From positions 744,001 through 808,000 of the forward strand of contig NW_020194685.1 of NCBI RefSeq assembly GCF_002865645.1: a stretch of 64,000 nt of DNA. The letters are read 5' to 3'. This document shows, piece after piece, positions 37,111-49,130 of this stretch. The number at the start of each line of letters is the position of its first letter. Position 1 is the stretch's first letter. A program made the position numbers and the translations under genes. Under the pieces are notes generated by a model. It had not been told where the DNA came from and ran no database searches. It worked only from the letters and a program-made list of their open reading frames with translations. This stretch comes from Hyaloscypha bicolor E (taxonomy: Eukaryota > Ascomycota > Leotiomycetes > Helotiales > Hyaloscyphaceae).

Positions 37111-40100
37111 ATGGAGGACCCAGAAGTCTCCCAGGAGAGAGTTCAGCCCGACAGCAAGCCAAACGCCCACAACCTCGACGAAGAAGGAGGGGAACCACCT
37201 CCCAGGAAGCCCGGGTCGAAAGCACAAGGGAGAAAAAGGACTAAAACGGGATGCTTGAGTAAGCCTAGGACGCCTCGCTCTTCACTGACTCGCAGTAAGA
37301 AGTGTAGCTGACTCCAGTCTCCTGTTCAGCATGCCGCAAGCGACGTATAAAGTGCGGAGAAGAGAGACCCACTTGCCATAACTGCACGAAATCCAAACGT
37401 CATTGCGAAGGCTACAACCAAAGAGTTGTCTTTAAAGACCCTTTGAACGCTTATCGGCCTTCCTTCTCAGCTGCTTCTTCACATGCAGCAATTCCTAGGT
37501 CAAGTGCAGTCCAGCCAGGACTTCGCCATGGCGAGGGGTATCCACAGCCTACGCCTGGGCAAACCCCGTTGCTTCTTGCCCCAAAGCTCCAAGGAACCTT
37601 TGGGCCTTCCAGAGCTGTCGATGTGCCTCCTTTACCTGCTGCTACATCACCTGGTAGTGAGCGTCGGGTTTACACCTTCTCTGACATCAAGGGTCCTGCA
37701 ACAGAAAATAAAAACCCCCAGCCCAGAGGTTCACCCCCTTTTGGCACCCAGACCGACACCGTCGATCAGTCTCACATTCCTGATCCCCGACCTAAGCGCT
37801 CCCCACGAGATCAAGCGACTCACTACGACTTCAACGCTTTGGTTAAACAGGAGCACAGAGAACATCCACCCATTACTCCGGCGCAAATAGGTCCCTTGGA
37901 CTGGTCTGCTGCTGGCCCAAGTAGTGGGTCCCCTTCACATCCGCAGGAACTGTTCCGCGATTCTAACAGACAGTTCGCAGCCGCTGTACCCTTTCACCAA
38001 GCTTACCCGACCACATCTACTTGGGAGCCTATAACTACTCCAGCTGCGGTCAGCCAGTCTTTCCCTGCACTTGCTCAACATCAAACCACTTTCGTTGCGA
38101 AAGTCGATGGCCAACCACAACAACCCTTAGAAGGGTTAATTAGGGAACAGGGAACCCTCCCCCCAGGTTGGCAGGGAAATCAGCTTCAAAGCCATGAATA
38201 CCCGCCACTGGCAACGGAGTGGACGACTGTGCAATCAAGTCCACACGAAGAAAATACATCTGCTGTTGTCGAGGATGAGGATGATCCTTTCGATGTCTCC
38301 GATGACGATATCACCATGGAGGAGGAAGAGGAGAGTTCTGGTGCGTGGCGGGAAGATATTCAGGATGGTCATCTCAGGAACAATGATCTTGGCATTGCCG
38401 TTGCCCTTCAAGCTCAACAGGATAACCAAGACCTCAGTCTCCGTTCACTCACATCTTTCATTGACCGCCCAAATATGCTGGCAACCTACACACCATCTCC
38501 TCAATCGACGCCTCTAAAGGACTCCATGACTGCTAGAATATTCTGTCATTTCGTTAATGTCACTGGACCGTGCATATCTCTATTCGAAAGACACCCAGCT
38601 AACCCTTCGCTCATGTTCCAAGGAGTACCAGTGCCCAAATCCCAGCAGAATATATGGGCTTGTACGTTCTCACTATACATTCTTTTAAGTGCTGATGCTC
38701 ACTGTAATAGACACCCTTCCCACTCTCGCGCTCCAAAACCCTGCCCTGCTGCATGCAATGCTCGCTATCGGCAGCCTCCATATTGCGAAACTTCAGAATG
38801 GACCCATCGCTGCATCGTTGAAGCATTACGCAATCGGTCTCCGCAGAGTTGCAAAAAGTGTCAGCATCTACAGTCGACGACGACAGCCTGCAACATTGGC
38901 CGCTGCAATGCTGCTAGCGTTTTACGAGGTCTGGTCCGCAGATCATCAAAAATGGAGTAACCACCTCCTGGGAGCCAAGCAATTAGTGAGAGAAATTGAT
39001 TTTGCGGGCATGACTCGATATATAAAGAACAAAACGGCGCGACGACGTCAAGAAGAGCAACAGAGATATCAACAGACTCAGGTGCAGGGAGTCCCATACG
39101 GACTCGATGATAGAACCCGATTTCAACCAAATATTGACGAAGTCGACGAGAATATAGTCTCGATGTTGATGGGAAAAAAACTTTTCTATGACCAATACGG
39201 TCAAATAATTGACGACAGTGTTTGGGACGGCCCCCAGAGTAAAGAGTATAGTGAAAGAGATCTGGAAACATACGAGACTCAACGCGACCTCTTCTGGTGG
39301 TACTGCAAACAGGATGTGTACCAAAGTATTCTTGGCGGAGGCCGTCTCTTGTAAGGTCACTTTGGCGTGGGAAAGCTTCGTAGCTAATCGGACGCAGCAT
39401 GGACTACTCTCTTTGGAGTCATTGCCCACCAAGATCGTCACTGGGCCGCCTCACTGCCACGTAAGGAAGCCTTACATATCTTATATGCCCGCTGCTAACG
39501 AACAACAGCTATGGCACATTTGACCACCTCATACTTCTCATGGGTCGCCTCGCTGACTTTGCTGCCAAAGACTTGAAGAGAAAACGACTGGCCATCAAAG
39601 CCAATGGAGGTCATTGGAAACCGCCACCAGAATACATGCAGATGCAGGCTCAAGCAGCTCAGGCGTCCGGCTCGCAGGAATTTCCGCAGACTCCTCCAAA
39701 GCAGCCCCAGATGCCTGCGTTTAGCGGCATGGTTCCCGGAGTCCATGAGGCCCAGCTCCCCATGGGATTTGAGCCATCGAGAGAGGACTCCTCCCCCGGA
39801 AGCACGCAAAGTAACGATATAGACCTACAAGCACGTACCCAGGAGGCCGAAGAGGAATGGCAGGAAATCCGAAACGCTTTCGGTGTGCTCGAGGACTACT
39901 TCGGGGAAGATTTCCAGGCCCTTGGCCCGGAATTCTCTGAACCGATGGATACACCTTTTGGACCAGCTCTTAAGTATCGGACATATGCTATCGCTGGTAT
40001 CTGGATGAACTTTTATATGGGACTGATTGCTTGCCATCGGGCACATCCATCAATGCCTCCTGCGGCCATGATGGCTGCTGGGATCGCAGCCAGACAGACT

Positions 40101-40641
40101 GCTTCTTTTGCAACCGAACTTGGTCGCACAGCGGCGGGGATTGCTCCTGATTGCAGCTTGACAACTCAAGTTAACCCGACTGTTGGCGCAGCCTTGATCG
40201 AGTCGTCGATTTGTCTCTTCATTTCCGGAGTACAAGTATGTACAGGTTAAATATTTGACGCGCCGATGCTAACGATCAATTTAGTACCAAAACGCAGCCC
40301 AGCGCGAATGGACCGTTCGTAGACTTCGCGATATCGGTCGCCTAACTGGATGGCAAACAGCATACGCCGTTGCTGCAGGCTGCGAATCATCATGGGTCAA
40401 AACTTACGAGGCGGGCAAAGGCCCACCATATACCAAAACTTTTGAGGGAAAAGTGGTTCCCGATATTTTGATCAGTTCGAGGAGAATTGATAGAGCACTC
40501 TTGGGATTAAGTGCCGACGAGAGGAGATCGGTGATCGAAAGGTCGGATCGAGTGCACTATGCCTTGGGAGTACTTAGCATCCAGGAGGACTTCGAGAACT
40601 TGGACCTGGATGTTGATGAGAGCCAACCACGTCCAATGTAA
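37111..40641 (+). CDS. Zn2Cys6 fungal-specific transcription factor (Fungal_trans_2 type)
   Basis: Nuclear DNA-binding regulator of 1088 aa. Exons are 37111-37258, 37330-38661, 38711-39350, 39398-39460, 39509-40235 and 40285-40641; all junctions keep frame. The binuclear zinc cluster is complete once intron 1 is removed: C48-x2-C51-x6-C58-x6-C65-x2-C68-x6-C75, with basic residues RKRRIK inside. A long low-complexity Pro/Gln/Ser linker (about 90-330) contains an acidic patch, EDEDDPFDVSDDDITMEEEEE. The C-terminal half (from about 370) has the helical regulatory domain typical of these factors: HAMLAIGSLHIAKLQ, PATLAAAMLLAFYEVWSADH, HLLGAKQLVRE, YGTFDHLILLMGRLADF and SSICLFISGVQ. Its targets cannot be predicted. 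Exon 4 is 63 nt. It is convergent with PUP2, 202 bp away. Confidence 0.93.
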
Positions 40642-40843
40642 ATAATCTCAGAGGTGGCAAAAGTTGATGCATTTTGGCCGGTTGGCTGGGGCTATACTCA
40701 CAATCAAGTGGAATCTGGGACTTTGGTCATTAAGAGATCTTCCCAAGCTGTGCAATGCCAATTTTCGTCTCTAAGTTGACTTCATTTTTCCTCCTAACTC
40801 CGTAGGTTTACAAGCCTGTCTTTGCAATACAGGTATCATCCTC

Positions 40844-41760
40844 TCAGTTTGCCGGTAATCTCTCAACAACTGCGGCCATCTCCTCATCTGTGTAGATCCG
40901 GAAACCCTTCTCCTTGGTCACGCTCGCCAATTGGACGTTCTTCGAGTCGAGCTTCTCTTCCATCACTTGCTTCAAAGTCTTCAGAACCAGTGTCTCGGCT
41001 TCCTCGATGGTAAGAGACTAGCATAAAGTTAGGTAAGACACAGCCCGAGACCCATCACAATCATACCTTGTGAAACTCATTCTGCAATTCAGCCTGGGCG
41101 CCCTCCGAGCCTGATCCAATAGCCTTCGCATCATATCTGTAAAAGGTCCCACTTGGCTCTGCATGGTACAACTGTGGTCCATCCTCATCATAACCCGCAA
41201 TTAGCAGAGCAACACCAAATGGTCTACTCATAATGCTCTCCTCGCCGTCAGCACCCTCACCGAATCTCAGTGCCAGATCACAAATAGCCTGCGTACAGCT
41301 CTCAACTCTCAAAGGCTCATTGTAATGGAATGCGTGGTTTTGAGACTCTACCCGAGCGTGCTCTACCATCGATCGTGCATCAGCTTGGAGTCCGGACATG
41401 GCGCAACCGATGTGGCGGTCGATTTCGACAATCTTTTCGACGGATGAGGTTTCGAGAAGGGTAGACGTGACTCGCTTTTCGACGCCTAAGACCACACCTC
41501 CACCTGTAGCTACTCCGATTGCTGTTGATCCTAGTTTGATCGCCTCCAATGAATATTCAACCTGGAACAGACGTCCTTCCGGTGAGAAGGTGCTGTTTGA
41601 TATATCAGTGTCCTGCTAAGGCTATAAAGTTTGGAGAATCTCCACTGAGCAAGAGGCTAACATACTTGATACCCCGATCTGTTGCAGCGTCAGTGGCAAT
41701 TCTGAGAAGTGGTGGTAGAGCTCTGGGTCACTCACCGTATTCTGACCGAGCAATAAACAT
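40844..41760 (-). CDS. PUP2: 20S proteasome subunit alpha5
   Basis: Alpha-type subunit of the 20S proteasome outer ring, 245 aa. Exons are 41760-41736, 41678-41666, 41592-41067 and 41017-40844. The N-terminal alpha signature [20 protein letters not shown] (residues 8-27) is spread over three exons. The second exon is a 13-nt micro-exon encoding D-R-G-I-N across its ends. Then come [13 protein letters not shown], the [20 protein letters not shown] stretch and the [17 protein letters not shown] core. The C-terminus [16 protein letters not shown] fits alpha5. Without the micro-exon the frame and the alpha signature are lost. It is divergent to GCP2 with 363 bp between start codons. Confidence 0.97.
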
Positions 41761-42123
41761 TTTGACGAGTTTGGAGAGTCAGCTGGGGAAGTGTGGAGGA
41801 GTCGAAACCAAGCCAGTAAGCTGTAGAGAGACTCGTAGGATCTTAAACTGTGTCGTTGACTGGAGAAGAGCAGATAAGTTTAGGTGAGGCTGGAAATGTC
41901 AAGTCCTTGTCTAGGCAAGAAGGTCCACGAAAGCTCTCAGGTACAGCCGAGCACCCCCATTTTAGGTCTAGCTTCCTGGCGCGTTTGTCGCGCTCCAGGA
42001 TCGCGCGTCTCCCAGCCAGAAATCACGATCAACATCACCACAGAAAGTCAACAGCGTTAATATCTGCTTCTCGCGGCATGCTATGCTGGCGCGACTTGGC
42101 CATCAAACGCAAATGTGATTGCC
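41761..42123. promoter_or_regulatory. Divergent promoter interval PUP2 / GCP2
   Basis: This 363-bp interval must hold the promoters of the proteasome alpha5 and gamma-tubulin complex genes. I looked for a proteasome-associated control element (GGTGGCAAA) and did not see an exact copy. Confidence 0.45.
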
Positions 42124-45010
42124 ATGTCTTCTTCGTCCACAGCCAGAGTATCGTCACGTGTTGAACGGAGAACGACCAACGACAATGGAAGCGCACAACC
42201 CCGCGCTCCATCCGGGCAGACTGGAGGCAGAGGTGAGAGGCTGGATCCAAGAAGGATGCAATCACCACAACCCTCAGCATCAGGAACAAGTCATAAAAGG
42301 ACAGCTTCAGGCTCACAGCGCACGAACAGGGCGGTAGAAGAGAGGAGGACGGAAAGAGTGCAAGTAACAACAAGAGAGACTTTAACAACGAGAACAAGAA
42401 GCCCAGATAGACGTCCTGCTCCTTCAGCACAACCTTCGGAACGCCAGCGACCAGCTGAGCCAAGTAGAGCATATTCTGGGGACCCTCGACCGAAACCAGG
42501 CAGGCCAGAAACGCTTCCCCAAGGTAAGACTTATATCTGTGAAAACATTAGGGCCACAAAAGTCTAATAGTAATTTGTTAGCACCATGGAACCCAGAAGT
42601 CTCTTTAGTACCGCATACATCTGCCCCTTTAGCATCACGAATATCGATACCGGCACTCGCATCTCACGCCCCGCAATCGTTGCAGCCCAAACCGCTTCAC
42701 GAGTTGTCTTTGGAAGTGCAGGAGGCCACAATCCTGGAGGATCTTCTTATGGTTTTTATGGGCTACGAAGGACAGTATGTAAGATTTGCAAAGAACTACA
42801 ACCCCGCAGTGGAGAAGGACCGGCTCGCAGGACCTGGGTACAAGATTCTGCCCGGATTGGACCCTAGCCTACAAGACCTTACCACGACAATGTTGAAAAT
42901 GGCAACTCATTATGGTGCGGTTGAGGCTTTCGTGGAAGTTCAAAGCCGAGAGGAATTTGGAGCCGTCAACCACGCCCTTTGTGCTGCTATTCGGAAACTC
43001 CTACAGGATTACTTGATCATGATTGCTCAACTAGAGACCCAGTTTCTCACCAATCCGTCCTTTACTCTGCATGTACTCAACCTCCACACCCTTCCAACCA
43101 GCCATATGATGTTCCAGTTATACTCTTTAGCTCACGAGATACTGAAGAGAAATTCCATGCTGGAGGAGGACGAAGACTCTGACGATGGCTATGATGATAT
43201 CGAGAATATCCTGGAGAGTCTCAGGGAGGGCGGGGATCTTGGACCGGGAAATATACCTGGAAAGAAAATTTGCAAGGGTGGCAGTGTCCTTGGTCTCATC
43301 ACGAAGCGATTGGAAATGATGTCGGGTGACCCGGCTGCTCGGTCCCTGCTCACTTCATTATTGCGGGATGCCAGCCGCCCGTATATGATCATGTTGAACG
43401 AGTGGTTGCATCACGGAAGTATAAAGGATCCTCACGCTGAATTTTTGGTGAGAGAGCAGAAGAGCATCAAGCGTGAAAGGTTAGAAGAGGATTATACCGA
43501 TGAATACTGGGAGAGACGATACACCATCCGAGATCACGACGTGCCTCCACAGCTGGAAGGAGTCAAGGACAAAGTTTTGCTGGCAGGGAAATATCTCAAT
43601 GTGGTTCGGGAGTGTGGTGGTGTCGATGTCAGCAAAGCTGTTGCTGATGTCCCTCGATCATTTGACGACAATCGATTCTTGGACAACGTCAATAGCGCCT
43701 ATGCTCATGCCAACGAGTCGCTTCTCACACTCTTACTTACTACGCATGCCCTCCCTGCTCGCCTACGATCACTCAAACACTACTTTTTCCTCGATCGGTC
43801 AGACTTCTTCTCCTACTTCCTAGAGCTTGGTACATCTGAGCTTCGAAAGCCCGTCAAGAATGTCAATACAAGCAAATTACAGTCACTCCTGGATCTGGTC
43901 CTGCGGCAGCCTGGCAGTGTTGCGGCACAGGATCCGTTCAAGGAAGACATCAAAGTTGAGATGAATGAGGTCAGCTTGACAAACTCATTGACTCGGGTCG
44001 TCAATATTTCTGGTATAGAGCAAGGGGAAGCGCTTCAGGCTCCTGCTTCCCAGCCGACCAATGAAAGTGATAAGGCAGCTGTCGGCTTCACTTCTCTTCA
44101 ACTAGATTATTCCGTCCCATTCCCCGTCTCTCTAGTCATTAGCAGGAAAACTGTCTGGAGATACCAAGCCTTGTTTCGATACCTCCTCTCCCTGCGATAC
44201 CTGGAGCAACAACTTGTTTCATGTTGGCAAACTCACAATAGAGCTGCTAGCTGGTCACATAAGAGCTCAAATCGAGATGTGGAAATGTGGAAACGACGGG
44301 TGTTCACGCTGCGTGCTCGTATGCTTGTCTTCGTTCAACAACTTCTCTACTTTTGCACGGCTGAAGTCATTGAACCAAATTGGCAGGCACTGATGGCGAA
44401 GCTCAATGCAAAGGAGGATAGCAAGGGCGGTGCGTCTCCGGTTCGGACGGTTGATGAGCTTATGCAGGATCATGTGGATTTCCTCGATACGTGCCTGAAA
44501 GAATGCATGCTCACCAACAGCAGATTATTGAGGGTATGTTTCCAGGGCCTTGCAGGAGTGGCCTTACTAAATTATCTTTAGATTCATTCGAAGTTGATGC
44601 AGACATGTACATTTTTTGCAACATATACCCCTTGGTTGACGAGGGAACTAGAAAGAATGGATCCGGACCTTTCGGGCACAAACAGGCCTGCCCAGATGAA
44701 TAGGCAACAGTGGGATCGATTCAAGGAAACCCAAACTCAAAAACATGCCGATTCGACAGCTTCAAATTCCGCTGGCGGTGGTCTGACTGATGAGGCTCGA
44801 CTTGAAAAGATTGAAAAGATGTTTGAGACCATCCAGAAATATGAGATTAATTTCAGCAGACATTTGCAGATTCTTCTGGACGCCTTGAACCATTATGCAG
44901 CCACAGAAACGGTGGTGTTATTGGGACTTTGCGCACGGCTGAGCACTGCCAACCAGGGAACTCAGTTTAGCGGGCTACGGGCTGATGAGGATGGAGGAGC
45001 TCAGGCATGA
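42124..45010 (+). CDS. SPC97: Gamma-tubulin complex component 2 (Spc97/GCP2)
   Basis: GCP2 pairs with GCP3 and gamma-tubulin in the complex that nucleates microtubules at the spindle pole body. Exons are 42124-42523, 42582-44533 and 44582-45010, giving 926 aa. A disordered Ser/Arg/Pro-rich N-terminus (1-150) is followed by the conserved Spc97/98 (GRIP1) block: QEATILEDLLMVFMGYEGQY, LPGLDPSLQDLTTTMLKMA, GSVLGLITKRLEMMSGDP, RPYMIMLNEWLHHGSIKDP and YWERRYTIRD. The gamma-tubulin-binding GRIP2 half follows with LKHYFFLDRSDFFSYFLELG, LDYSVPFPVSLVISRKTVWRY restored as DYSVPFPVSLVI, and LMQDHVDFLDTCLKECML. Exon 3 supplies the last helices. I start at ATG 42124; an in-frame GTG nine bases upstream is not used. 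Confidence 0.93.
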
Positions 45011-45995
45011 CAAGAATGGAAAATGATGCTTTGCAGCGTATTTGTGTTTTCGGCGTCAATGATACCATCGTCGGTTTGGCCGATGTCTAGAAGTTTGGCG
45101 TTCCCATGGGTACCTATATGAAGGAGGTGTGTGTACAAATAATAGGCAATTCGTGCAAAGAGAGATGTAACACAACACGAACGAACGAACGAACGAAACT
45201 CGAAACTTCATATGACAAGACAAGGTCGTTGTTACAATTGGCTACCGCCTCCACTACTCCAGCTCCCTTCCCAAGTTCGCCCGCCGGTCACGTGTTTCGG
45301 CGGGGTACGCAGGTAGTCATCGGGGAGGATGGAGGGGCAACGGTACAGGGATGTGTACATAAGTTTGATTGCACAGAGTGCACTTTCACGATGACTGCGA
45401 GCAGTGTGCTGGCCATATTGAACATGATGGCTCTTCGATATAAGATTCGGCTTTACTCCCATTTACATCCAGCAATGGCGGGTTCTCTTTCATCCCTCGT
45501 TCCTACGCTGACTGCATTTTGTGGAGTCCGTGGAGCTAAACCCAATAAGAATATTTTTTCGACACCGCCTCGACTCGACCACCGCTTTCGGGCGTTGATT
45601 TCGAGGTGTGATACAAGTGAGTTCCCTCGCACTCGCACACTTTGAGTTTTGCCCGACCTACTCCACTCTCCTCTTCCACACGCGCATTGCCCACAGCTCT
45701 GTATGCAGCGAGAAGCAGCAGATCGTTGGGCTCGAAAACGGTACTTCGGTTAGCCTTGGCTGCTGTGAACAAAGGTGTCTTAGGTTCAGACTGCAAGGTA
45801 CGGTGTTTCTTCACCTCGAGAAATGGCCTCGAGACCTGGGAGGGCTGCGTGTCTGTTAATGGCCCTAGGTTTGAGTCTGGAAACAGAAACCTTTGAATCG
45901 GACGGCATCGTTTCGCTGCATGAACCATTGCTAATAGGTCACCAGCCCATCTTCAGAGCCGATATACTTGACGAGGCAACCTCTAGACTGCCAGA
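45011..45995. other. Intergenic region GCP2 / MTHFR
   Basis: Nearly 1 kb between two genes in the same direction. It contains an AACG microsatellite at about 45176-45197 and pyrimidine-rich DNA at about 45640-45700, consistent with a promoter. A frame of 84 codons at 45642-45896 has no recognisable domain and I do not call it. Confidence 0.5.
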
Positions 45996-47911
45996 ATGCA
46001 TATCAAAGACATGCTGGCTGAGGCCGAGAAGTCCGGGCGGCCGACTTTTTCCTTTGAATTCTTTCCTCCGAAGACGGCGCAGGGTGTGCAGAACTTGTAC
46101 GATCGAATGGACAAAATGCATGGACTTGGACCTAGCTTTATTGACATAACTTGGGGAGCTGGGGGCCAATTGGCCGATTTGACATGTGAGATGGTGAGCG
46201 TAGCTCAATCCCAATGCGGCTTGGAGACATGCATGCACCTGACCTGCACGGATATGGGGAAAGACGCCGTCAACAGTGCTCTCAAGAACGCTTACAGTGC
46301 CGGTTGCACCAATATCCTTGCACTTCGTGGCGACCCTCCTAGAGAAAAGGAGAAGTGGGAAGCTACGGAAGGGGGCTTTCTATACGCCAAAGAGCTCGTC
46401 ACACACATCCGCCAAACATATGGCAACCATTTCGATATTGGAGTTGCTGGGTACCCCGAGGGATGCGATGACCAGGATGACCCCGAGCTGCTGTTAGATC
46501 ATCTTAAGGAAAAGGTTGACGCCGGTGCTACTTTCATCGTCACTCAAATGTTCTACGATGTTGACAATTTCGTCGATTGGGTTTCAAAGGTCAGGGCCAA
46601 GGGAATCACTATCCCTATCGTTCCCGGAATTATGCCCATAAACACTTACGCCAGTTTCCTTCGCAGGTGCAACCACATGAATGCCACTATTCCACCTAAA
46701 TGGGCCACCGCGTTGGAACAAGTCAAAAACGATGATGCCGCTGTTCGAAGCCTAGGGACAGGTCTGGTTGCGGGGATGTGCCGCAAAATCCTGGCGTCGG
46801 GAATCCACCATCTACATTTCTACACCATGAATTTGGCCCAGGCAACCCGTATGGTTCTGGATGAATTGAGCCTAACGCCTTCGGATCAACGACCATTGAA
46901 GCAAGCATTGCCATGGAGACAGTCTCTCGGCCTGGGACGCAGGGAAGAAGATGTTCGCCCAATTTTCTGGAAGAACCGGAACAAGTCTTACGTTGCCCGA
47001 ACTCAAGACTGGGACGAATTCCCCAACGGCAGATGGGGTGATTCGAGATCCCCTGCTTTCGGGGAATTGGACACTTACGGCATCGGCTTGAAGGGTACGA
47101 ATGAGCAGAATCGCAAGCTTTGGGGCGAACCTAGATCGATTAAGGACATTGCCGACATTTTCGTGAAGTATCTTGAGAAAGGCGTAGACAGCCTTCCGTG
47201 GAGTGAAGCACCGATCACAAGTGAAGCGGACGCCATCAAGGAGGACCTCATTAGACTCAATAAACGGGGTTTTCTCACCATCAACTCTCAACCAGCAATT
47301 GATGGAGTGAAGTCTTCGGACCCGGTCTATGGATGGGGCCCAAACAACGGCTACGTCTACCAGAAAGCGTACCTTGAACTCTTGGTATCACCAACACTCA
47401 TTGATGAGCTGATTGCCAGGATTGAGCAGAATCCTGACTTGACTTATTATGCTGTTAAGAAGGTTGGCAATGTGAGGACCAACGCCCCAGGTGATGGACC
47501 AAACGCTGTCACGTGGGGTGTTTTCCCAGGAAAGGAGATCGTCCAGCCAACCATTGTTGAGACGATCAGTTTCTTAGCATGGAAGGACGAAGCATTCCGT
47601 CTTGGTATGGACTGGGCACACTGCTATTCTTCGTTGAGTCCAAGTCGTCAGTTGATCGAGAACATCATGGAAACGTGGCATCTTGTCAATATTGGTATGT
47701 TCCCATATCATTGCTGTTCTACAACTTCAGGCTAACGCAACTTCTAGTCCACAATGACTTCCATCAGGCTCGTGGATTGTTCCCGTTGTTTGACGATCTT
47801 GAGGTTGCGGACCTGGACAAGCCTGTCGAGGTAGGGGAGACCAATGGCGTCGGTGCTAAGCCCAATGGCGTTGAGAACATACCTTTGTCGAACGGGTCTG
47901 TCAAGCACTAA
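45996..47911 (+). CDS. MET13: Methylenetetrahydrofolate reductase
   Basis: Reduces 5,10-methylene-THF to 5-methyl-THF, the methyl donor for methionine synthesis. Exons are 45996-47694 and 47748-47911, giving 620 aa. The N-terminal FAD-binding catalytic barrel has FSFEFFPPKTAQGVQNLYDR, ITWGAGG, ETCMHLTCTDM, CTNILALRGDPPRE, GVAGYPEGC, FIVTQMFYDVDNF and PGIMPI. A linker (VRPIFWKNRNKSYVARTQDW, DEFPNGRWGDSRSPAFGE) leads to the C-terminal regulatory domain typical of eukaryotic MTHFR (LTINSQPAIDG, GWGPNNGYVYQKAY, NAVTWGVFPGKEI). The linker and GDPPRE region resemble yeast Met13 more than Met12; fungi usually keep two such genes, so the symbol is a best fit. The intron restores LVNIVHNDF. Confidence 0.95.
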
Positions 47912-49130
47912 TAATATTTCAACGATATTATGATTCAACATACAAGTGGATGATGATTGGGCTGTGGTTACTTTGCATCTAGCGTGGTGTTTTGGGAAAA
48001 CATTCAACAAGTTTAGGCGTTCAAAGCTGATGATCTCAACGATCTCGCTTGGTTGGTTGAAAAGCAATGGGTTTGTCTGCATGGCCTTACAGGCGTTGCT
48101 CAGTCAGTGGCCGGGGCATGATGCCTTCAACGGCGAGGCACAGTAGAGATTACGAGCGCGATTCTTATCCAATGCGATATACGCAACTCTATTTCAATTC
48201 AAGTATCCGTTCGGGCGGTTCAACGCGAGGCCTCCTGAACTCCAAGCTGGGAGACTCTCAATACACCGTTTGCCCAAAGACATTGCTCACAGCTCACAAA
48301 ATACCACGAGCAGGTCTTTCCTTTACTTGCCTTCTAATCTATAATTAGTATTAGTATTAGTGTGCTAACTGCCGGCTTTTAACTTTCTTTCTCCTGGCCC
48401 CTAATATACTAATTGCGATAATTATTATTAGCTATAAGAGCTTATTATTAGTAGCTACTTTAATAATAATAATTTATATTTAATATAAAGCTAAGTATAA
48501 CTTTTTTATAAGATATTTATTTGCTATATATAAAAGTTAAATAAAAGTATTATATTTTAAAGAAGTAATATTTGTTCTTTATATTTCAATTTTAGTTCAA
48601 TTTCACTTCAGTTCATTACTATTAGCTCACCAGTTCCCTAGCAGCATAATGACTGTCATCTTCATTATTGCTGTCAATCCCTCGTCTCGTCGGGTTTATT
48701 TACCGTATCACCGGTGCATCCGGCATTATATCAAAAAGGATTTAGCAGTCAAGATACTGCCATCCGAAAATAGCAGAGACAGAATAAGAATGACAACAAC
48801 GAAAAGATAAAGACTGCTGAGGAAGCCCGTCGTGAGAGAAGAGATGTCCTTCTCTTCTGCCGTGCTCATGACTGGAAGTTAGAGCCATGATAAGAGTGTT
48901 GGCAGTAGGTGTGTATGTTGCGTGGGGAATGGCTGTCATCCTCGTTGACATCTTTGTCTATTAATGTTATGTACGAGAACTTTGATTGAGTATCAGATCG
49001 ATCAACGCACGGATCACCTGGTGAAGAGCTTCTTCTTCCCCTATGTGAAGATCACTTGTTTTGACGAGTTGCCGAAGTGTTGACTGGCCTCACTGATTCA
49101 GAGCCGGTTGTCATCAGGTGATAATATTCA
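47912..49130. other. Intergenic region with an AT-rich island
   Basis: Convergent interval between MTHFR and the CorA-like gene. About 48335-48645 is sharply AT-rich (runs such as TTAGTATTAGTATTAG and long A/T strings) against normal flanks. I see no coding content, no matching terminal repeats and no duplication. It looks like a mutated remnant of a repeat but cannot be assigned. Confidence 0.5.
48335..48645. repeat. AT-rich island, possible RIP-mutated repeat remnant
   Basis: About 310 bp that is mostly A and T, with abrupt edges. Composition resembles the interior of the transposon at 56904-62436, including TACTAAT words, but I found no long shared string. Origin as a repeat fragment is inference. 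Confidence 0.4.

Noticed and set aside
45642..45896. Open frame of 84 codons upstream of MTHFR
   Set aside because: It lies in pyrimidine-rich promoter or leader sequence, shows no domain and overlaps other frames of similar length.
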